Below, piece after piece: positions 33,909 to 43,621 of a DNA stretch of 64,000 bases. Every line of letters starts with the position of its first letter. Within the stretch, counting starts at the first letter, position 1. The notes under the pieces were generated by a model, which saw only the letters and a list, made by a program, of their open reading frames with translations, did not search any database and had not been told where the DNA came from. The stretch spans positions 38,278 through 102,277 of the forward strand of contig PAZH01000023.1 in NCBI GenBank assembly GCA_002716125.1, in the 5' to 3' direction. Both the position numbers and the translations under genes were made by a program. This stretch comes from Rhodospirillaceae bacterium. GTDB taxonomy: Bacteria; Pseudomonadota; Alphaproteobacteria; UBA8366.

Positions 33909-35267
33909 CTATCCGCCGTTTTCGTTGGCGTTGCCGGCCATCCAGGCTTCCAGCCAGTGGATATCGTAGTTTCCGTCCAAGAACTGCGGGTCCGCAATCA
34001 ATTTTTGATGCAGCGGTACCGTCGTCTCGATCCCTTCGATCACGTATTCTTCCAACGACCGGCGTAGGCGCAAGAGACATTCGTTGCGGTTTGCGCCGTG
34101 GACGATCAGTTTCGAAACCAGGCTGTCATAGTGCGGCGGCACGGTATAGCCGGAATATAGCGCCGAGTCGACGCGAACGCCCAGGCCGCCCGGCGCATGA
34201 TATTCGTTGATGCGTCCGGGATTCGGTGCAAATGTCACCGGGTTTTCGGCGTTGATTCGGCACTCGATCGCATGGCCGTTATAGGTGATTTGATCCTGGG
34301 TAAGCGATAAGGGAGATTCTGTTGCGATCTTCAGCTGCTCGCGAACCAAGTCGATATCGCAAATCATCTCGCTGATTGGGTGCTCGACCTGCAGGCGGGT
34401 ATTCATCTCGATGAAATAGAACTCGCCGTCCTCGTACAGAAATTCAATCGTACCGGCGCTTCGGTAATTGATTTTCTTTAGTGCGTCGGTAACGCGTTTG
34501 CCGATCGTATCGCGGCTTGCCGCGTCGAGTGCCGGTGAAGGGGCTTCTTCCAAAATCTTTTGGTGGCGCCGTTGAAGCGAGCAGTCCCGTTCGCCGAAAT
34601 GAACGACATTGCCATGGCCGTCGCCCAGGACCTGAATTTCGATATGGCGCGGTTGTCCGAGGTATTTCTCCATATAGAGCGCGTCGTTCCCGAAATTGGC
34701 CAAAGCCTCGCGGCGGCAGATATCGAGCGTCTCCTGTAATTCTTCGGGCGCCTCGGCGACCTTCATGCCTTTGCCGCCGCCACCGGCGGCCGCCTTAACA
34801 AGAACGGGGTATCCAATTCCCTCAGCGGTCTGACGGGCTTCGGCGTCTGAGGTAATGGCGCCGTCGGAACCCGGTACAACCGGCAACCCCAATTCGATGG
34901 CTAGCCGCTTCGCTTCGATCTTGTCGCCCATGGACCGAATATGATCCGGCGAAGGTCCGACGAATGCGAACCCGTGTTCTTCGACCATCTCGGCGAAATC
35001 GGCGTTCTCCGAGAGGAATCCGACACCCGGGTGTATTGCGTCGGCATCGGTGATCGTGGCGGCGGTAATGATCGCGGCGACGTTCAGGTAACTGTCTTTC
35101 GAGGCGGGGGGACCGATACAAACCGATTCATCCGCAAGGCGAACATGCATAGCGTCCGCATCGGCAGTTGAATGAACGGCGACCGTGTGAATACCCATTT
35201 CTCGGCAGGCACGATGGATTCGAAGCGCGATTTCGCCCCGGTTTGCGATCAGGACTTTCTCGAACAA
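33909..35267 (-). CDS. accC: Acetyl-CoA carboxylase biotin carboxylase subunit
   Basis: AccC carboxylates the biotin on AccB with ATP and bicarbonate, the first half of malonyl-CoA formation for fatty acid synthesis. The 452-residue ATP-grasp enzyme begins FEKVLIANRGEIALR. It has the glycine-rich ATP loop KAAAGGGGKGMKV, the ERDCSLQRRHQK strand, and the catalytic EMNTRLQVEHP. The start codon is a TTG at 35267, with AGG just upstream and six bases after the accB stop. It belongs to the aroQ-accB-accC-aat operon. Confidence 0.96.
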   Translation of the reverse strand: MFEKVLIANRGEIALRIHRACREMGIHTVAVHSTADADAMHVRLADESVCIGPPASKDSYLNVAAIITAATITDADAIHPGVGFLSENADFAEMVEEHGFAFVGPSPDHIRSMGDKIEAKRLAIELGLPVVPGSDGAITSDAEARQTAEGIGYPVLVKAAAGGGGKGMKVAEAPEELQETLDICRREALANFGNDALYMEKYLGQPRHIEIQVLGDGHGNVVHFGERDCSLQRRHQKILEEAPSPALDAASRDTIGKRVTDALKKINYRSAGTIEFLYEDGEFYFIEMNTRLQVEHPISEMICDIDLVREQLKIATESPLSLTQDQITYNGHAIECRINAENPVTFAPNPGRINEYHAPGGLGVRVDSALYSGYTVPPHYDSLVSKLIVHGANRNECLLRLRRSLEEYVIEGIETTVPLHQKLIADPQFLDGNYDIHWLEAWMAGNANENGG

Positions 35268-35273
35268 GTCGAC

Positions 35274-35714
35274 CTACGCCAGCACGACGAGCGGGTCGCC
35301 GAACTCAACCGGTTGCGCGTCATCGACCATAATCGCTTTCACGGTTCCGGCACGCGGCGCTTGAATTGGGTTCATTACCTTCATCGCTTCGATAATGACC
35401 AGTGTCTGGCCTTGCGCGACCGTATCGCCCGGTTGCACGAATGGCGGGTCGCCCGGCTGCGGGGCCAGATAGACCGTACCCACCATCGGCGATGTAACGG
35501 CATCGGCATCGACGGCCGCAGGTGGCGGCGCGGCGTCTGCGACCGCGGGCGCTGCGGGAGCGGCGGCAACGGTGACAGCGGGTGCTGCGGTGCCGGCCCG
35601 GGAAACCCTCAGACCTTGCCCATTGTCCGATACTTCAATTTCCGTCAGGCCTGTCTCGTCTAGGATCGCGGCCAATTCTCGAATCAGATCACTATCTACT
35701 TTCAATTTTGTCAT
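35274..35714 (-). CDS. accB: Biotin carboxyl carrier protein of acetyl-CoA carboxylase
   Basis: A 146-residue BCCP. The N-terminal part (1-40) is the short dimerising helix-strand, then comes an Ala/Pro-rich hinge (42-72), then the biotinyl domain. Biotin is attached at K112 in EAMKVMN, and the protruding thumb is [13 protein letters not shown]. The ATG at 35714 overlaps the aroQ stop by four bases (ATGA). It precedes accC by six bases. The start in the longer frame would lie inside aroQ and is rejected. Confidence 0.96.
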   Translation of the reverse strand: MTKLKVDSDLIRELAAILDETGLTEIEVSDNGQGLRVSRAGTAAPAVTVAAAPAAPAVADAAPPPAAVDADAVTSPMVGTVYLAPQPGDPPFVQPGDTVAQGQTLVIIEAMKVMNPIQAPRAGTVKAIMVDDAQPVEFGDPLVVLA

Positions 35715-36160
35715 TCCGCGCTGCTGTCGATGATTCGTTTTAGCGCGTCGAGCGCCAAGAGATAACCGTGACTGCCAAGGCCGCAAATAACACCATTCGC
35801 AACAGGTGAGATGTAGGAATGATGCCGGAAGCTGTCTCGGGCGTAAACGTTCGATAGGTGAATCTCTATGATCGGCAGCTCGACCAAACTAAGGGCGTCC
35901 AGGAGTGCCACCGAGGTATGGGTATAGGCGGCGGCATTAATTGCGATGCCCGCCATCTTCCCGCGTGCTTCTTGAATCCAGCTTACCAATTCGCCTTCAT
36001 GATTCGATTGGCGAAAATCGATCGCTAAGTCGAGTTCTCCTGCCTTAACACGACAGGCGGATTCGATATCGGCGAGCGTCTCGCTGCCGTAAATCTCCGG
36101 CTGGCGAACGCCAAGCATATTGAGGTTCGGTCCATTGAGAACCAGTATGGTGGAAGACAT
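35711..36160 (-). CDS. aroQ: 3-dehydroquinate dehydratase, type II
   Basis: This shikimate pathway enzyme converts 3-dehydroquinate to 3-dehydroshikimate. The 149-residue dodecameric type II form shows [18 protein letters not shown] with the catalytic Tyr, the [10 protein letters not shown] loop, the [10 protein letters not shown] substrate loop and the [17 protein letters not shown] lid. It is first of the aroQ-accB-accC-aat operon and overlaps accB by four bases. The upstream 121-base spacer to the divergent S9 peptidase gene should carry the promoter. Confidence 0.96.
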   Translation of the reverse strand: MSSTILVLNGPNLNMLGVRQPEIYGSETLADIESACRVKAGELDLAIDFRQSNHEGELVSWIQEARGKMAGIAINAAAYTHTSVALLDALSLVELPIIEIHLSNVYARDSFRHHSYISPVANGVICGLGSHGYLLALDALKRIIDSSAE

Positions 36161-36281
36161 GGCCCGGCTTTTCCCGTTTGGGCTGGAATTAATTTGGTCA
36201 CCGCTTTACCGCAGTATGCACTGATCATGCAATGCCATACTCGTATTGACGCGCAAGATAGAAAGGCGACAGGTTATTCAA

Positions 36282-38207
36282 ATGAACAATCCGACGATAG
36301 CCCCCTTCGGCGCTTGGGAGTCACCGATAACCGCGGAAGCGATCGTGCGTGACAGCGTACGACTTGGCCAAATCGCAGTCGATGGTCGGGACGTTTATTG
36401 GAGCGAGCTGAGGCCGAGCGAGAAGGGACGCTCGACGATCGTAAAGCGAGATGAAGCGGGGTTTATCGAAGTTCTGCCTGCCGAATTTAACGCCCGCACT
36501 CGCGCGCATGAATATGGCGGCGGCGCGGTTTGTGTTTCCGATGGCGATATCTTTTTTTGCAACGATGCTGACCAGAGAATCTATCGAGTGCGAATTGGCG
36601 AGACGCCGGTCCCGCTGACGCCGGAAGGTGCTTATCGGTATGCAGACCTGGTGGTGGACCGCGAACATGATCGTTTGATTTGCGTCCGCGAAGATCACAC
36701 AGCAGACGGCGAGCCCGAAAATACCTTGGTCGCCGTGCGTTTCGACGCCACCGTCGAAGTTCTGGCGGAAGGCCGCGGTTTTTATGCGGCGCCGAGAGTA
36801 TCCAGCGGCGGGCCGCACATTGCCTGGATTCAATGGCAGCATCCGAACATGCCGTGGGACGAGACGGAACTCGTTATCGCGAAGGTCGACGAGAGCGGTG
36901 CGGTCATCGCATCCGAGCAAGTGGCCGGTGGTGACAATGTTGCGATATTCCAACCTGAATTCGCGGCTGACGGCAGTTTATTCTACGTATCGGATGCCAC
37001 CGGTTGGTGGAACATCTACCGTTATGATGGCGAATCGGAGGCTTGCGTCTATTCGGTCGATGCGGAGTTCGGCTTGCCGCATTGGGTCTTCGGCATGCGC
37101 ACCTATGATTTCAACGGTCCGACCAGACTCGCTGTCACGTTTCAATTGGACGGCATTTCGAAGCTAGCCGAAATCGATATTGGCGGAGGTTCCGTCCGTA
37201 CCATTCCGGTGCCGCATATCGACATGTCAGGCCTCCGAGTTGCCGACGGCGTCGCCTATTATATCGGAGGGTCGATGCGAGCACCCTCCGCCGTCGCTGG
37301 TGTTGATTTGGAAAGCGGTACCGTGTCGGTGTCGCGCTGGTCACAAGAAGTCGATATCGACCCCGATTCGATTTCTTTGGCACAACCCGTGATCTTTCGA
37401 ACGGCGAGTGAAGAACTTGCGCATGGATTTTTCTACCCGCCAGCCAATAGTCAGTTCGAAGGACCGGACGATGCGTTGCCGCCGCTCATCGTAAAGAGTC
37501 ATGGCGGACCAACCGGTCAGACTTCGTGCTCTTACGAGCCCAAGATACAGTTCTGGACGTCACGCGGATTTGCGGTGCTCGATGTGAACTATCGGGGCAG
37601 TACCGGATTTGGCACTCGTTACCGGCGGCTTCTTGATGGGAAATGGGGCATCGCCGATGTCGAGGACTGTGTAGCCGGGGCGCAGATGCTGGTCGAACAA
37701 GGAATGGTCGACGGCGACCGGATGGCGATTACCGGGGGCAGCGCCGGTGGGTACACGACGCTCTGTGCGCTCACCTTCGGCGACACGTTTAGGGCCGGTG
37801 CCAGCCACTACGGCATTGGAGATTTAGAGGCGTTGGCGCGTGACACGCACAAGTTCGAGTCCCGATACCTCGATCGGCTGGTGGGCCGATGGCCGGAAGA
37901 CCAAGCCGTCTATCAAAGTCGTTCGCCTATCCAACACACGGATCAACTCTCGTGCCCGGTCATTTTCTTCCAAGGCACCGAGGACAAGGTCGTCCCGCCC
38001 AATCAATCGGAAGCTATGGTCGAAGCGCTTCGCGAAAAGAATATTCCGGTCGCATACGTATTGTTCGAAGGCGAAGGGCATGGGTTCCGCCAAGCGGCGA
38101 ACGTTCGCCAGGCTTTGGAGAATGAGTTGTCGTTTTATGCCCAAGTGTTTGACTTTCAGGCCGCCGGCGAGATTGAGCCTGTTGAAATCGAAAACCTCTC
38201 GCTTTAG
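36282..38207 (+). CDS. S9-family serine peptidase (prolyl oligopeptidase type)
   Basis: A 641-residue cytoplasmic serine peptidase with an N-terminal beta-propeller (about 30-370) and a C-terminal alpha/beta-hydrolase domain. The triad is S487 in GGSAGG, D568 in GTEDKV and H600 in GEGHGF. The oxyanion-region sequence is PPLIVKSHGGP and the strand before the nucleophile is RMAITGGSAGG. It resembles dipeptidyl aminopeptidase/acylaminoacyl-peptidase types. No signal peptide is seen. The ATG at 36282 is preferred over a frame opening at 36246. It is monocistronic and convergent with the HAD gene. Confidence 0.92.
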   Translation: MNNPTIAPFGAWESPITAEAIVRDSVRLGQIAVDGRDVYWSELRPSEKGRSTIVKRDEAGFIEVLPAEFNARTRAHEYGGGAVCVSDGDIFFCNDADQRIYRVRIGETPVPLTPEGAYRYADLVVDREHDRLICVREDHTADGEPENTLVAVRFDATVEVLAEGRGFYAAPRVSSGGPHIAWIQWQHPNMPWDETELVIAKVDESGAVIASEQVAGGDNVAIFQPEFAADGSLFYVSDATGWWNIYRYDGESEACVYSVDAEFGLPHWVFGMRTYDFNGPTRLAVTFQLDGISKLAEIDIGGGSVRTIPVPHIDMSGLRVADGVAYYIGGSMRAPSAVAGVDLESGTVSVSRWSQEVDIDPDSISLAQPVIFRTASEELAHGFFYPPANSQFEGPDDALPPLIVKSHGGPTGQTSCSYEPKIQFWTSRGFAVLDVNYRGSTGFGTRYRRLLDGKWGIADVEDCVAGAQMLVEQGMVDGDRMAITGGSAGGYTTLCALTFGDTFRAGASHYGIGDLEALARDTHKFESRYLDRLVGRWPEDQAVYQSRSPIQHTDQLSCPVIFFQGTEDKVVPPNQSEAMVEALREKNIPVAYVLFEGEGHGFRQAANVRQALENELSFYAQVFDFQAAGEIEPVEIENLSL

Positions 38208-38215
38208 TCGAGAGG
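38195..38215. terminator. Stem-loop between convergent S9 peptidase and HAD genes
   Basis: CCTCTCG (38195-38201) pairs perfectly with CGAGAGG (38209-38215) over a seven-base loop that contains the S9 stop codon. It overlaps the end of the gene and is not followed by a T-run on either strand. It may act as a weak bidirectional terminator or mRNA end. Confidence 0.4.
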
Positions 38216-38216
38216 A

Positions 38217-38879
38217 TCACGTGACACGAAGTGATACGTCTCGATCGGTGCTTTCGACTGAAATCGACGCAAAGTCTTCAATCCAATCGATTTGATCGAG
38301 GACCGGCGTAACGCGGGTCGCCGTAACGGCAATCACCGGGCAGCCGGCGTTCCGGCCCGCCAAAATACCGGTGTCTGAATCTTCGAACACGACCGTTCCT
38401 TCGCAATCCAACCCAAGTTTTTCGGCCGCGATCCTGTAACCATCGGGCGCGGGTTTTCCCGCCTGGACGTCTTCAGCGGCAACGAGTAACGGCGCTTTTG
38501 GCAGGCCGGCGAGATGCATTCGGGTTTCCGCCAAATCTCGGTCGGCTGAGGTGACAACAGCCCATCTGTCACGCGGCAGGCATTCCAGCAGTTCGCGCGC
38601 ACCGGCCACGGGCGCGATTCCATCGACTTCCTCGCGTTCCTCCGAAAGAAGCCGGGCGATCTCTGCATCGATATCGCTGCCGCGAGGTGCAAGTGCGCGA
38701 ACAGTATCGGCAATGCGCACGCCATGTATCGCCGATAGGACTTGTGACGGTATCAAATCGTGACGGAGGGCCCAGCGTGTCCACACACGTTCGATTGCGT
38801 CAGTCGAATCGACGAGAGTACCGTCCATATCGAACAAGAGAGCATCGGCACGAATGATGGTACCGGGCGCGAGTTTCAT
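38217..38879 (-). CDS. HAD-superfamily phosphatase (subfamily IA)
   Basis: A 220-residue haloacid dehalogenase-like hydrolase, probably a sugar-phosphate phosphatase. The nucleophile motif is LLFDMDGTLVDS (D17/D19), motif II is VVTSADRD, the Lys region is AGKPAPDGYRIAAEKLG, and the acidic motif is VVFEDSDTGILAG. The helical cap after residue 25 fits the phosphoglycolate/2-deoxyglucose-6-phosphate phosphatase group. It is last in a run of six minus-strand genes, 19 bases after the SPOR lipoprotein gene. The substrate cannot be deduced. Confidence 0.88.
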   Translation of the reverse strand: MKLAPGTIIRADALLFDMDGTLVDSTDAIERVWTRWALRHDLIPSQVLSAIHGVRIADTVRALAPRGSDIDAEIARLLSEEREEVDGIAPVAGARELLECLPRDRWAVVTSADRDLAETRMHLAGLPKAPLLVAAEDVQAGKPAPDGYRIAAEKLGLDCEGTVVFEDSDTGILAGRNAGCPVIAVTATRVTPVLDQIDWIEDFASISVESTDRDVSLRVT

Positions 38880-38898
38880 ACTCGGGCCTTCGTATCGG

Positions 38899-39870
38899 CT
38901 ACTTCGAACCTGCTGAGACAGGACGGCAATAAACGCGTTTTCGTTTTAAGGCATTGCAGAGGTCACGCGCCGCTCTGTCTGTTTTCAAGGGACCTGCATA
39001 GACCCGGTGAAACGTACCCTTTCGCCCGAGGTCGACAGTTTCGATCGACGCGCTTAATCCTTGCAGCAGATCTTTATGACTCCGCCAGAGCGTTTGACGA
39101 CTTTTCTCCGCGTTCGCCCGCTCCTTGAACGATGAAAGATGAATGCGGGAAGTAGACGAGGATGCAAGGTTTACCGGCTTATTCTCAGGTGTTGCGGCTG
39201 GCGGTGCCGGCAATCCGCCTGCAGGGCTGGGGGCTGGAAGTCCACCCGCCGGGCTCGGTGCAGGAAGTTCCGCCTTTTTCATCATTTTGGCATCTTTCGC
39301 CATCGCCGCCTTCTCGGCGTCGGCTTTTACCGACTCCAATGTCATATCTTTCATGTCGTCTTTTGCGGCCATCTCCTTCGCGTCTTTCATTGCCATAGAA
39401 TGGCCTGACGTCTCTGCGGCTTTCTTGCGGACTTGCTCTTCGGACATTTCTGCACCGGTTGCTTTGTTCGCGGGCTTCGCCAAATCCTGCGGCTTGCCGG
39501 CTTCCGTATAGATCAGGGTGACTTGTACGAATTCCGGCAGCCGTTGACCGCTTCCCGCCGATTTGCTCAAGAACCCGAGACCGACATTCGAGGGCGACCA
39601 CGGATCGGGTACAGTCGCCAATGTCTCGGTGCCTTTGTAGCCGCTCTCAGTCTCGCAGCTGATTTGCAGGGGGGCGGCCGATATTGGGACAACGATATCG
39701 GCGGGCGCGTTGGCCTGCATGGTGAAACCGTCGCCATTGACCCGGCACGGTGCGTCGACCGGATAGGTTTCGATGCGAAGCGGCCCATAGCCCGAAGAGT
39801 GGGGCGAGCTACAGCCGGCAATGGCGCTGATGGAAACCAGAGCGAGGAACGGGATAAATCCTTGGCGCAT
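38899..39870 (-). CDS. SPOR-domain lipoprotein with repeats
   Basis: A 323-residue lipoprotein: signal peptide with lipobox SAIAGC (Cys20), a PEGA-like beta region (about 30-120), and a long charged Ala/Lys/Met-rich helical stretch (about 135-205). Then come a 9-residue tandem repeat LPAPSPAGG (twice, plus a partial third) and a C-terminal SPOR domain (about 240-320, IHLSSFKERANAEKSRQTL to RVYAGPL). SPOR domains bind septal peptidoglycan, so it should be a periplasmic, outer-membrane-linked division-site protein. It lies between the enoyl-CoA hydratase and HAD genes on one strand. The repeat region may vary in length between strains. Confidence 0.85.
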   Translation of the reverse strand: MRQGFIPFLALVSISAIAGCSSPHSSGYGPLRIETYPVDAPCRVNGDGFTMQANAPADIVVPISAAPLQISCETESGYKGTETLATVPDPWSPSNVGLGFLSKSAGSGQRLPEFVQVTLIYTEAGKPQDLAKPANKATGAEMSEEQVRKKAAETSGHSMAMKDAKEMAAKDDMKDMTLESVKADAEKAAMAKDAKMMKKAELPAPSPAGGLPAPSPAGGLPAPPAATPENKPVNLASSSTSRIHLSSFKERANAEKSRQTLWRSHKDLLQGLSASIETVDLGRKGTFHRVYAGPLKTDRAARDLCNALKRKRVYCRPVSAGSK

Positions 39871-39893
39871 CTGTCGTCCTATTCGCTGTGAGG

Positions 39894-40673
39894 TTAGCGG
39901 CCAAAAAATTCCGGAGCGGACTTTTCGACAAACGCGCGTCGTCCGACCTGGAAATCCTCGGTATCATAGCAATCGAAACCTTCATCAATCTCGGCATCCG
40001 TAAGCGGTGTCGGGTCGAGAAGGCGATAGATAAACTTTTTATGCCAGCGTGCGGATAGCGGTGCGCCATCCGCAATCTTCTCGGCGAATTGACGCGCCGT
40101 CGCGGCGACCTGATCGTCCGGTACGACTTGATTGACGAGGCCCATCCGCAACGCATCGGCCACAGGAAAGACATCGCCTACCAGCAATATTTCGAGGGCG
40201 ACATTCGCGCCAAACTTTTCGACGAGGGGGCGCATTTCTTCATGCGCCTCGACAAGCCCGAGCTTCTTCACGGGGACCCCGAATTTGCTTGAAAGACCGC
40301 ATATCCGGATGTCGCAGCAGGACGCAATCCCCATTCCGCCGCCCACACATAGACCGTCGATTTGTGCGACGACCGGGTGGCGACACTCGATGATCGAACC
40401 AAACCCGTAGGTGGTCAGGTCGCCGTAGGTCAGTGCGGATTTCTTATCTTTTCGGGTGGTTTCGAACTCTTTGATGTCGGCGCCAGCACTGAAGGCGCGG
40501 CCGCCTGCACCTCGGATAATGATACAACGCAGATCCGTGTCGGCATCGCATTCCTTCATGATGTCACCCAGACCGCGCCACATGGTTTCGTCCATGGCAT
40601 TCAAACGTTCGGGTTTGTTCAGGGTGACGACGGCAATATTTCCGTCTTTCTCCAAATAGACGAGATCACTCAT
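39894..40673 (-). CDS. Enoyl-CoA hydratase/isomerase family protein
   Basis: A 259-residue crotonase-fold enzyme. The oxyanion-hole segments are GRAFSAGADIKEF and the later VAQIDGLCVGGGMGIASCCDIRI. The glutamate equivalent to hydratase Glu144 falls in GVPVKKLGLVEAHEE, and the second catalytic Glu (usually in PE.GL..) is not clear. The precise reaction (hydratase, isomerase, hydrolase) is thus open. It is 19 bases behind a GST gene and 23 before the SPOR lipoprotein gene, so it belongs to the same transcript run. Confidence 0.87.
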   Translation of the reverse strand: MSDLVYLEKDGNIAVVTLNKPERLNAMDETMWRGLGDIMKECDADTDLRCIIIRGAGGRAFSAGADIKEFETTRKDKKSALTYGDLTTYGFGSIIECRHPVVAQIDGLCVGGGMGIASCCDIRICGLSSKFGVPVKKLGLVEAHEEMRPLVEKFGANVALEILLVGDVFPVADALRMGLVNQVVPDDQVAATARQFAEKIADGAPLSARWHKKFIYRLLDPTPLTDAEIDEGFDCYDTEDFQVGRRAFVEKSAPEFFGR

Positions 40674-40692
40674 GCGTGTTTATCTTTCCTTA

Positions 40693-41352
40693 CTAGCGGA
40701 CCAACATTTGTTGCGCCATTTCTACGGTGTTTTCCGCTGACTTGCGGGGCGGGACATTTATACCGCGGATACAGGCAGGTCGATCATACATGGTCTGCGA
40801 CCAACGTTGTAGATTCTCCAAACCATCAATATCGACGCCGCTCCATTTGTAGCCGCGCGTCCAAGGCCAAGTCGCAATATCTGCGATGCTGAATTCATTA
40901 CAAATAAATTCTCTGTCTTCGAGCCGCCGGTCGAGAACTTCAAAGAGCCGTCGGCATTCCTTTTGATAGCGTTCGATAACCACCGGTATCTTCTCGTCGA
41001 AATATCGAAAGAAGACGTTCGCTTGCCCCTGCATCGGGCCGATCCCACCCATCTGAAACATAAGCCACTGAATGACTTCAGATCGTTTCTTAGGGTCTTG
41101 CGGAAGCAACTGACCGGTCTTGTCTGCTAAGTAAATCAAAATGGCACCGGGTTCGAAAACAACAAAATCGTCCTCGTCACGGTCGACGATTGCCGGGATT
41201 CGACCATTTGGATTGATCTGGAGAAACGCGGGTGTCTTCTGCTCGTCGGTGGCGAGGTCGATCGAGTGCAGCTCGTATTCGAGTTCCAACTCTTCCAGGG
41301 CAATCGAAACTTTGTAACCGTTCGGTGTACCGGCGGTATAGAGATCGATCAT
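40693..41352 (-). CDS. Glutathione S-transferase (YghU/Nu-class-like)
   Basis: A 219-residue GST with an N-terminal thioredoxin-fold domain ([18 protein letters not shown]; cis-Pro in [22 protein letters not shown]) and a helical C-terminal domain ([15 protein letters not shown]). The TPNG motif at the N terminus is typical of the Ure2p-like Nu class, whose members act with two glutathiones as disulphide reductases. It is placed between a DsbA-like gene (70-base gap) and the enoyl-CoA hydratase gene on the minus strand. Confidence 0.9.
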   Translation of the reverse strand: MIDLYTAGTPNGYKVSIALEELELEYELHSIDLATDEQKTPAFLQINPNGRIPAIVDRDEDDFVVFEPGAILIYLADKTGQLLPQDPKKRSEVIQWLMFQMGGIGPMQGQANVFFRYFDEKIPVVIERYQKECRRLFEVLDRRLEDREFICNEFSIADIATWPWTRGYKWSGVDIDGLENLQRWSQTMYDRPACIRGINVPPRKSAENTVEMAQQMLVR

Positions 41353-41422
41353 CGGCGCGCATGTCCCTCAATCAAACGTAACGACGCTCCGAAGGGCGTC
41401 GAAAATAACATCGAGGGGTACT

Positions 41423-42178
41423 TTAGCCGCCCGCTCGGGATTGTGCGATAATACGTTTCATGCCCGCCGTATCGATGGCGCCCGGCACCAGAATGTCCCC
41501 GATGACAAACGCCGGTGTTCCGCGAATACCAAGCGCGTTTGCCAGCTGCTGCGTTTCATCGAGATAGGCATCAATGGCCGGGTCTTTCATGTCTTCGCGT
41601 AATTTTTCGAGATTGAGACCGACGCGTTTCGCAGCTTCCATGATCTTACCCTCCGACAAACGCCCGCGTTCTCCCATGAGGGCGATATGGAAATCAAGAT
41701 ATTTAGCCTGTTTTTTCGATGCCATGGCGGCACGGGCGGCAATGCGGGAAGCAGGTCCCAAGATTGGGAGCTCTTTCCAAACGACGCGAACGTTCTTATC
41801 GCTTCGTAACAATTCAACCATAGAGGCGAGGGATCGTTTGCAGTAGCCACATTGATAATCAAAGAACTCCACAACCGTAACGTCGCCGTCGACATTGCCC
41901 GATACCGGCGTCATCGGATGATGGCGTAATGCGTCGCCATTTTGGCTGAGTGCTTGTTTGGCTCGGTTCTCTTCTTCGGCTTGCCGACGGGCGCGGAGTA
42001 TTTGGATCGCTTCTTCGATAACTTCTGGGTTCTCCAATAGGTACTCCCGCACGATCTTCTCAATGGCCGATTTGTCCGTCTTGCTTGGCGCAGTTGCGTC
42101 CGCCAAGGCGACGCCCGAGAAGATCGTCAATCCGACGAGAACGAGTCCGAGTTGGGCTATCATTTTTGTAGGCCCCAT
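41423..42178 (-). CDS. DsbA-family periplasmic thiol-disulphide protein
   Basis: A 251-residue exported protein: signal peptide (cleavage near ALADA), a coiled helical region (35-85), and a thioredoxin-fold domain with the redox motif C110-G-Y-C113 and the cis-Pro loop GIRGTPAFVIGD. This Com1/ScsC/DsbA-like group usually works as a disulphide isomerase or oxidase, and the N-terminal helices of ScsC-type members form trimers. The start at 42178 has AAGGA nine bases upstream. It follows the M48-TPR protease gene by 83 bases. Confidence 0.9.
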   Translation of the reverse strand: MGPTKMIAQLGLVLVGLTIFSGVALADATAPSKTDKSAIEKIVREYLLENPEVIEEAIQILRARRQAEEENRAKQALSQNGDALRHHPMTPVSGNVDGDVTVVEFFDYQCGYCKRSLASMVELLRSDKNVRVVWKELPILGPASRIAARAAMASKKQAKYLDFHIALMGERGRLSEGKIMEAAKRVGLNLEKLREDMKDPAIDAYLDETQQLANALGIRGTPAFVIGDILVPGAIDTAGMKRIIAQSRAGG

Positions 42179-42261
42179 GCCGACATTCCTTCAGGTATTC
42201 GTGACGAGTTGGAGCGCATTTGGACCCGCGACGCCGGCGGCGTCAACTCAGTTCACCGTGA

Positions 42262-43617
42262 TCACTCTTTTTCCTTGAACGAGTTCTCAATGTCCTGGGC
42301 GCGGAACCAACCAGGCGACCCTTCCGGCAGGGTCTCCATTGCACGTTTCGAGTGGGAAAGAGCGCGTGCCTTGTTTCTGCGGAGGGAGGCTTCTTCAGCC
42401 AAGGCTAAAGAAGCTTTGCCAGCATTGCCCAGTCGGCCTTCAGCCGTCGCTAAGAAACGCCATGCGCTCGCCATTTCTGGCTCATATCTCAATGCGTCGA
42501 TCAGATTGTCGCGGGCTCGAACCAACTGGCCGTCGCTCCGGTTTTCAAGCTGCAGCTGCGCGAGGTTTATTTTTATCAAGGCAGCCCAAGGTAACAGTTC
42601 CAGCGCTTTGGTATAGGGCGCGATCGCTTCTTGTGTGTATCCGCCCTCTTTAAGCAAATCGCCCTTCAACTCATGGAAAAATGGGTCCTGCGGCGAAGCG
42701 GCGATCAATCCGTCGACAATCGCCACCGCTCGGTCGACTTCCTGATCTTTCGACAATGCGATTGCCCGGGCGTATTGCGCGCCGAGATTTGGGTCGTTGG
42801 GACTGTATTCTTGTAGGGTGCGTTCGCTTGGATTGATGAATCCCCTTAATTTTCCCCGCATTCGGTCGTGCATGGTCTGGATTTGCGGCTTGCTTTTCAG
42901 ATGGCTGTACTTGGAATTCGCGACATGGTCGCGAACATGTGTGATGCGAGCGGCGGTCAACGGGTGCGAACGTAAATAGGGGTTGTTGCCAGCGGTGAAG
43001 ATCTTCTCTTGTTGGCTCAGCAATTCCAAGAAACTCAGGAGACCTTCCGCTGATTGACCCGTCTCTTCCAACAGTGAGAGCCCGGCTTGGTCAGCTGATC
43101 TTTCCATCGTACGCGTATAAGCGAGGAAAGAGCGCTGGGAAACCGACGAGCCGATCAAGCTTCCCGCGATTAAGGCGTCTGGCGAACGCGTGGCGATTGC
43201 GGCGGCCCCTCCGAGAACCATCGCAAGTATCGACTGACTTGTCGCATCTTTCAGTCCGCGGTGAAGTCTTGAAAGATGCCCGCCGGTGATGTGGCCGATT
43301 TCGTGGGCGAGGACGCCGATTACCTCACCTGGTGTCTTAGTTTCCATCAACAGGCCACTGTGAATAAATATTTTTTGACCACCGGCGACAAAGGCGTTTA
43401 GGTTGCGGTCATTCACAATATGAACGCTGACACTGCCGGGGTCCAAGCCTGCCGCTTCGAAGAGTGGCGCGATATATACGCGGATGGTATTTTCAATTTC
43501 CGTATCGCGAATTAAACCAAGGCGGCCCTGCGCGGATGCCGTCATTTCAGTGGAAAAGACGCCAAGTCCGACGGCACATAGTGCAACAATTCGAATGAAC
43601 GAAAAAAAGCGTTTCAC
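42262..43617 (-). CDS. BepA-like M48 metalloprotease with TPR repeats
   Basis: A 451-residue periplasmic protease: signal peptide (cleavage near ASAQG), an M48 domain with the zinc motif H105-E-I-G-H109 and third-ligand region ERSADQAG, then a C-terminal TPR array (about 265-450). This is the architecture of BepA/YfgC, which with its chaperone and protease activity supports outer-membrane protein (LptD, BAM) assembly. The start is GTG at 43617 with MKRFFSF. It is first in a run of six minus-strand genes and is divergent from a GGT-like gene only five bases away. Confidence 0.9.
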   Translation of the reverse strand: MKRFFSFIRIVALCAVGLGVFSTEMTASAQGRLGLIRDTEIENTIRVYIAPLFEAAGLDPGSVSVHIVNDRNLNAFVAGGQKIFIHSGLLMETKTPGEVIGVLAHEIGHITGGHLSRLHRGLKDATSQSILAMVLGGAAAIATRSPDALIAGSLIGSSVSQRSFLAYTRTMERSADQAGLSLLEETGQSAEGLLSFLELLSQQEKIFTAGNNPYLRSHPLTAARITHVRDHVANSKYSHLKSKPQIQTMHDRMRGKLRGFINPSERTLQEYSPNDPNLGAQYARAIALSKDQEVDRAVAIVDGLIAASPQDPFFHELKGDLLKEGGYTQEAIAPYTKALELLPWAALIKINLAQLQLENRSDGQLVRARDNLIDALRYEPEMASAWRFLATAEGRLGNAGKASLALAEEASLRRNKARALSHSKRAMETLPEGSPGWFRAQDIENSFKEKE

Positions 43618-43621
43618 GATA

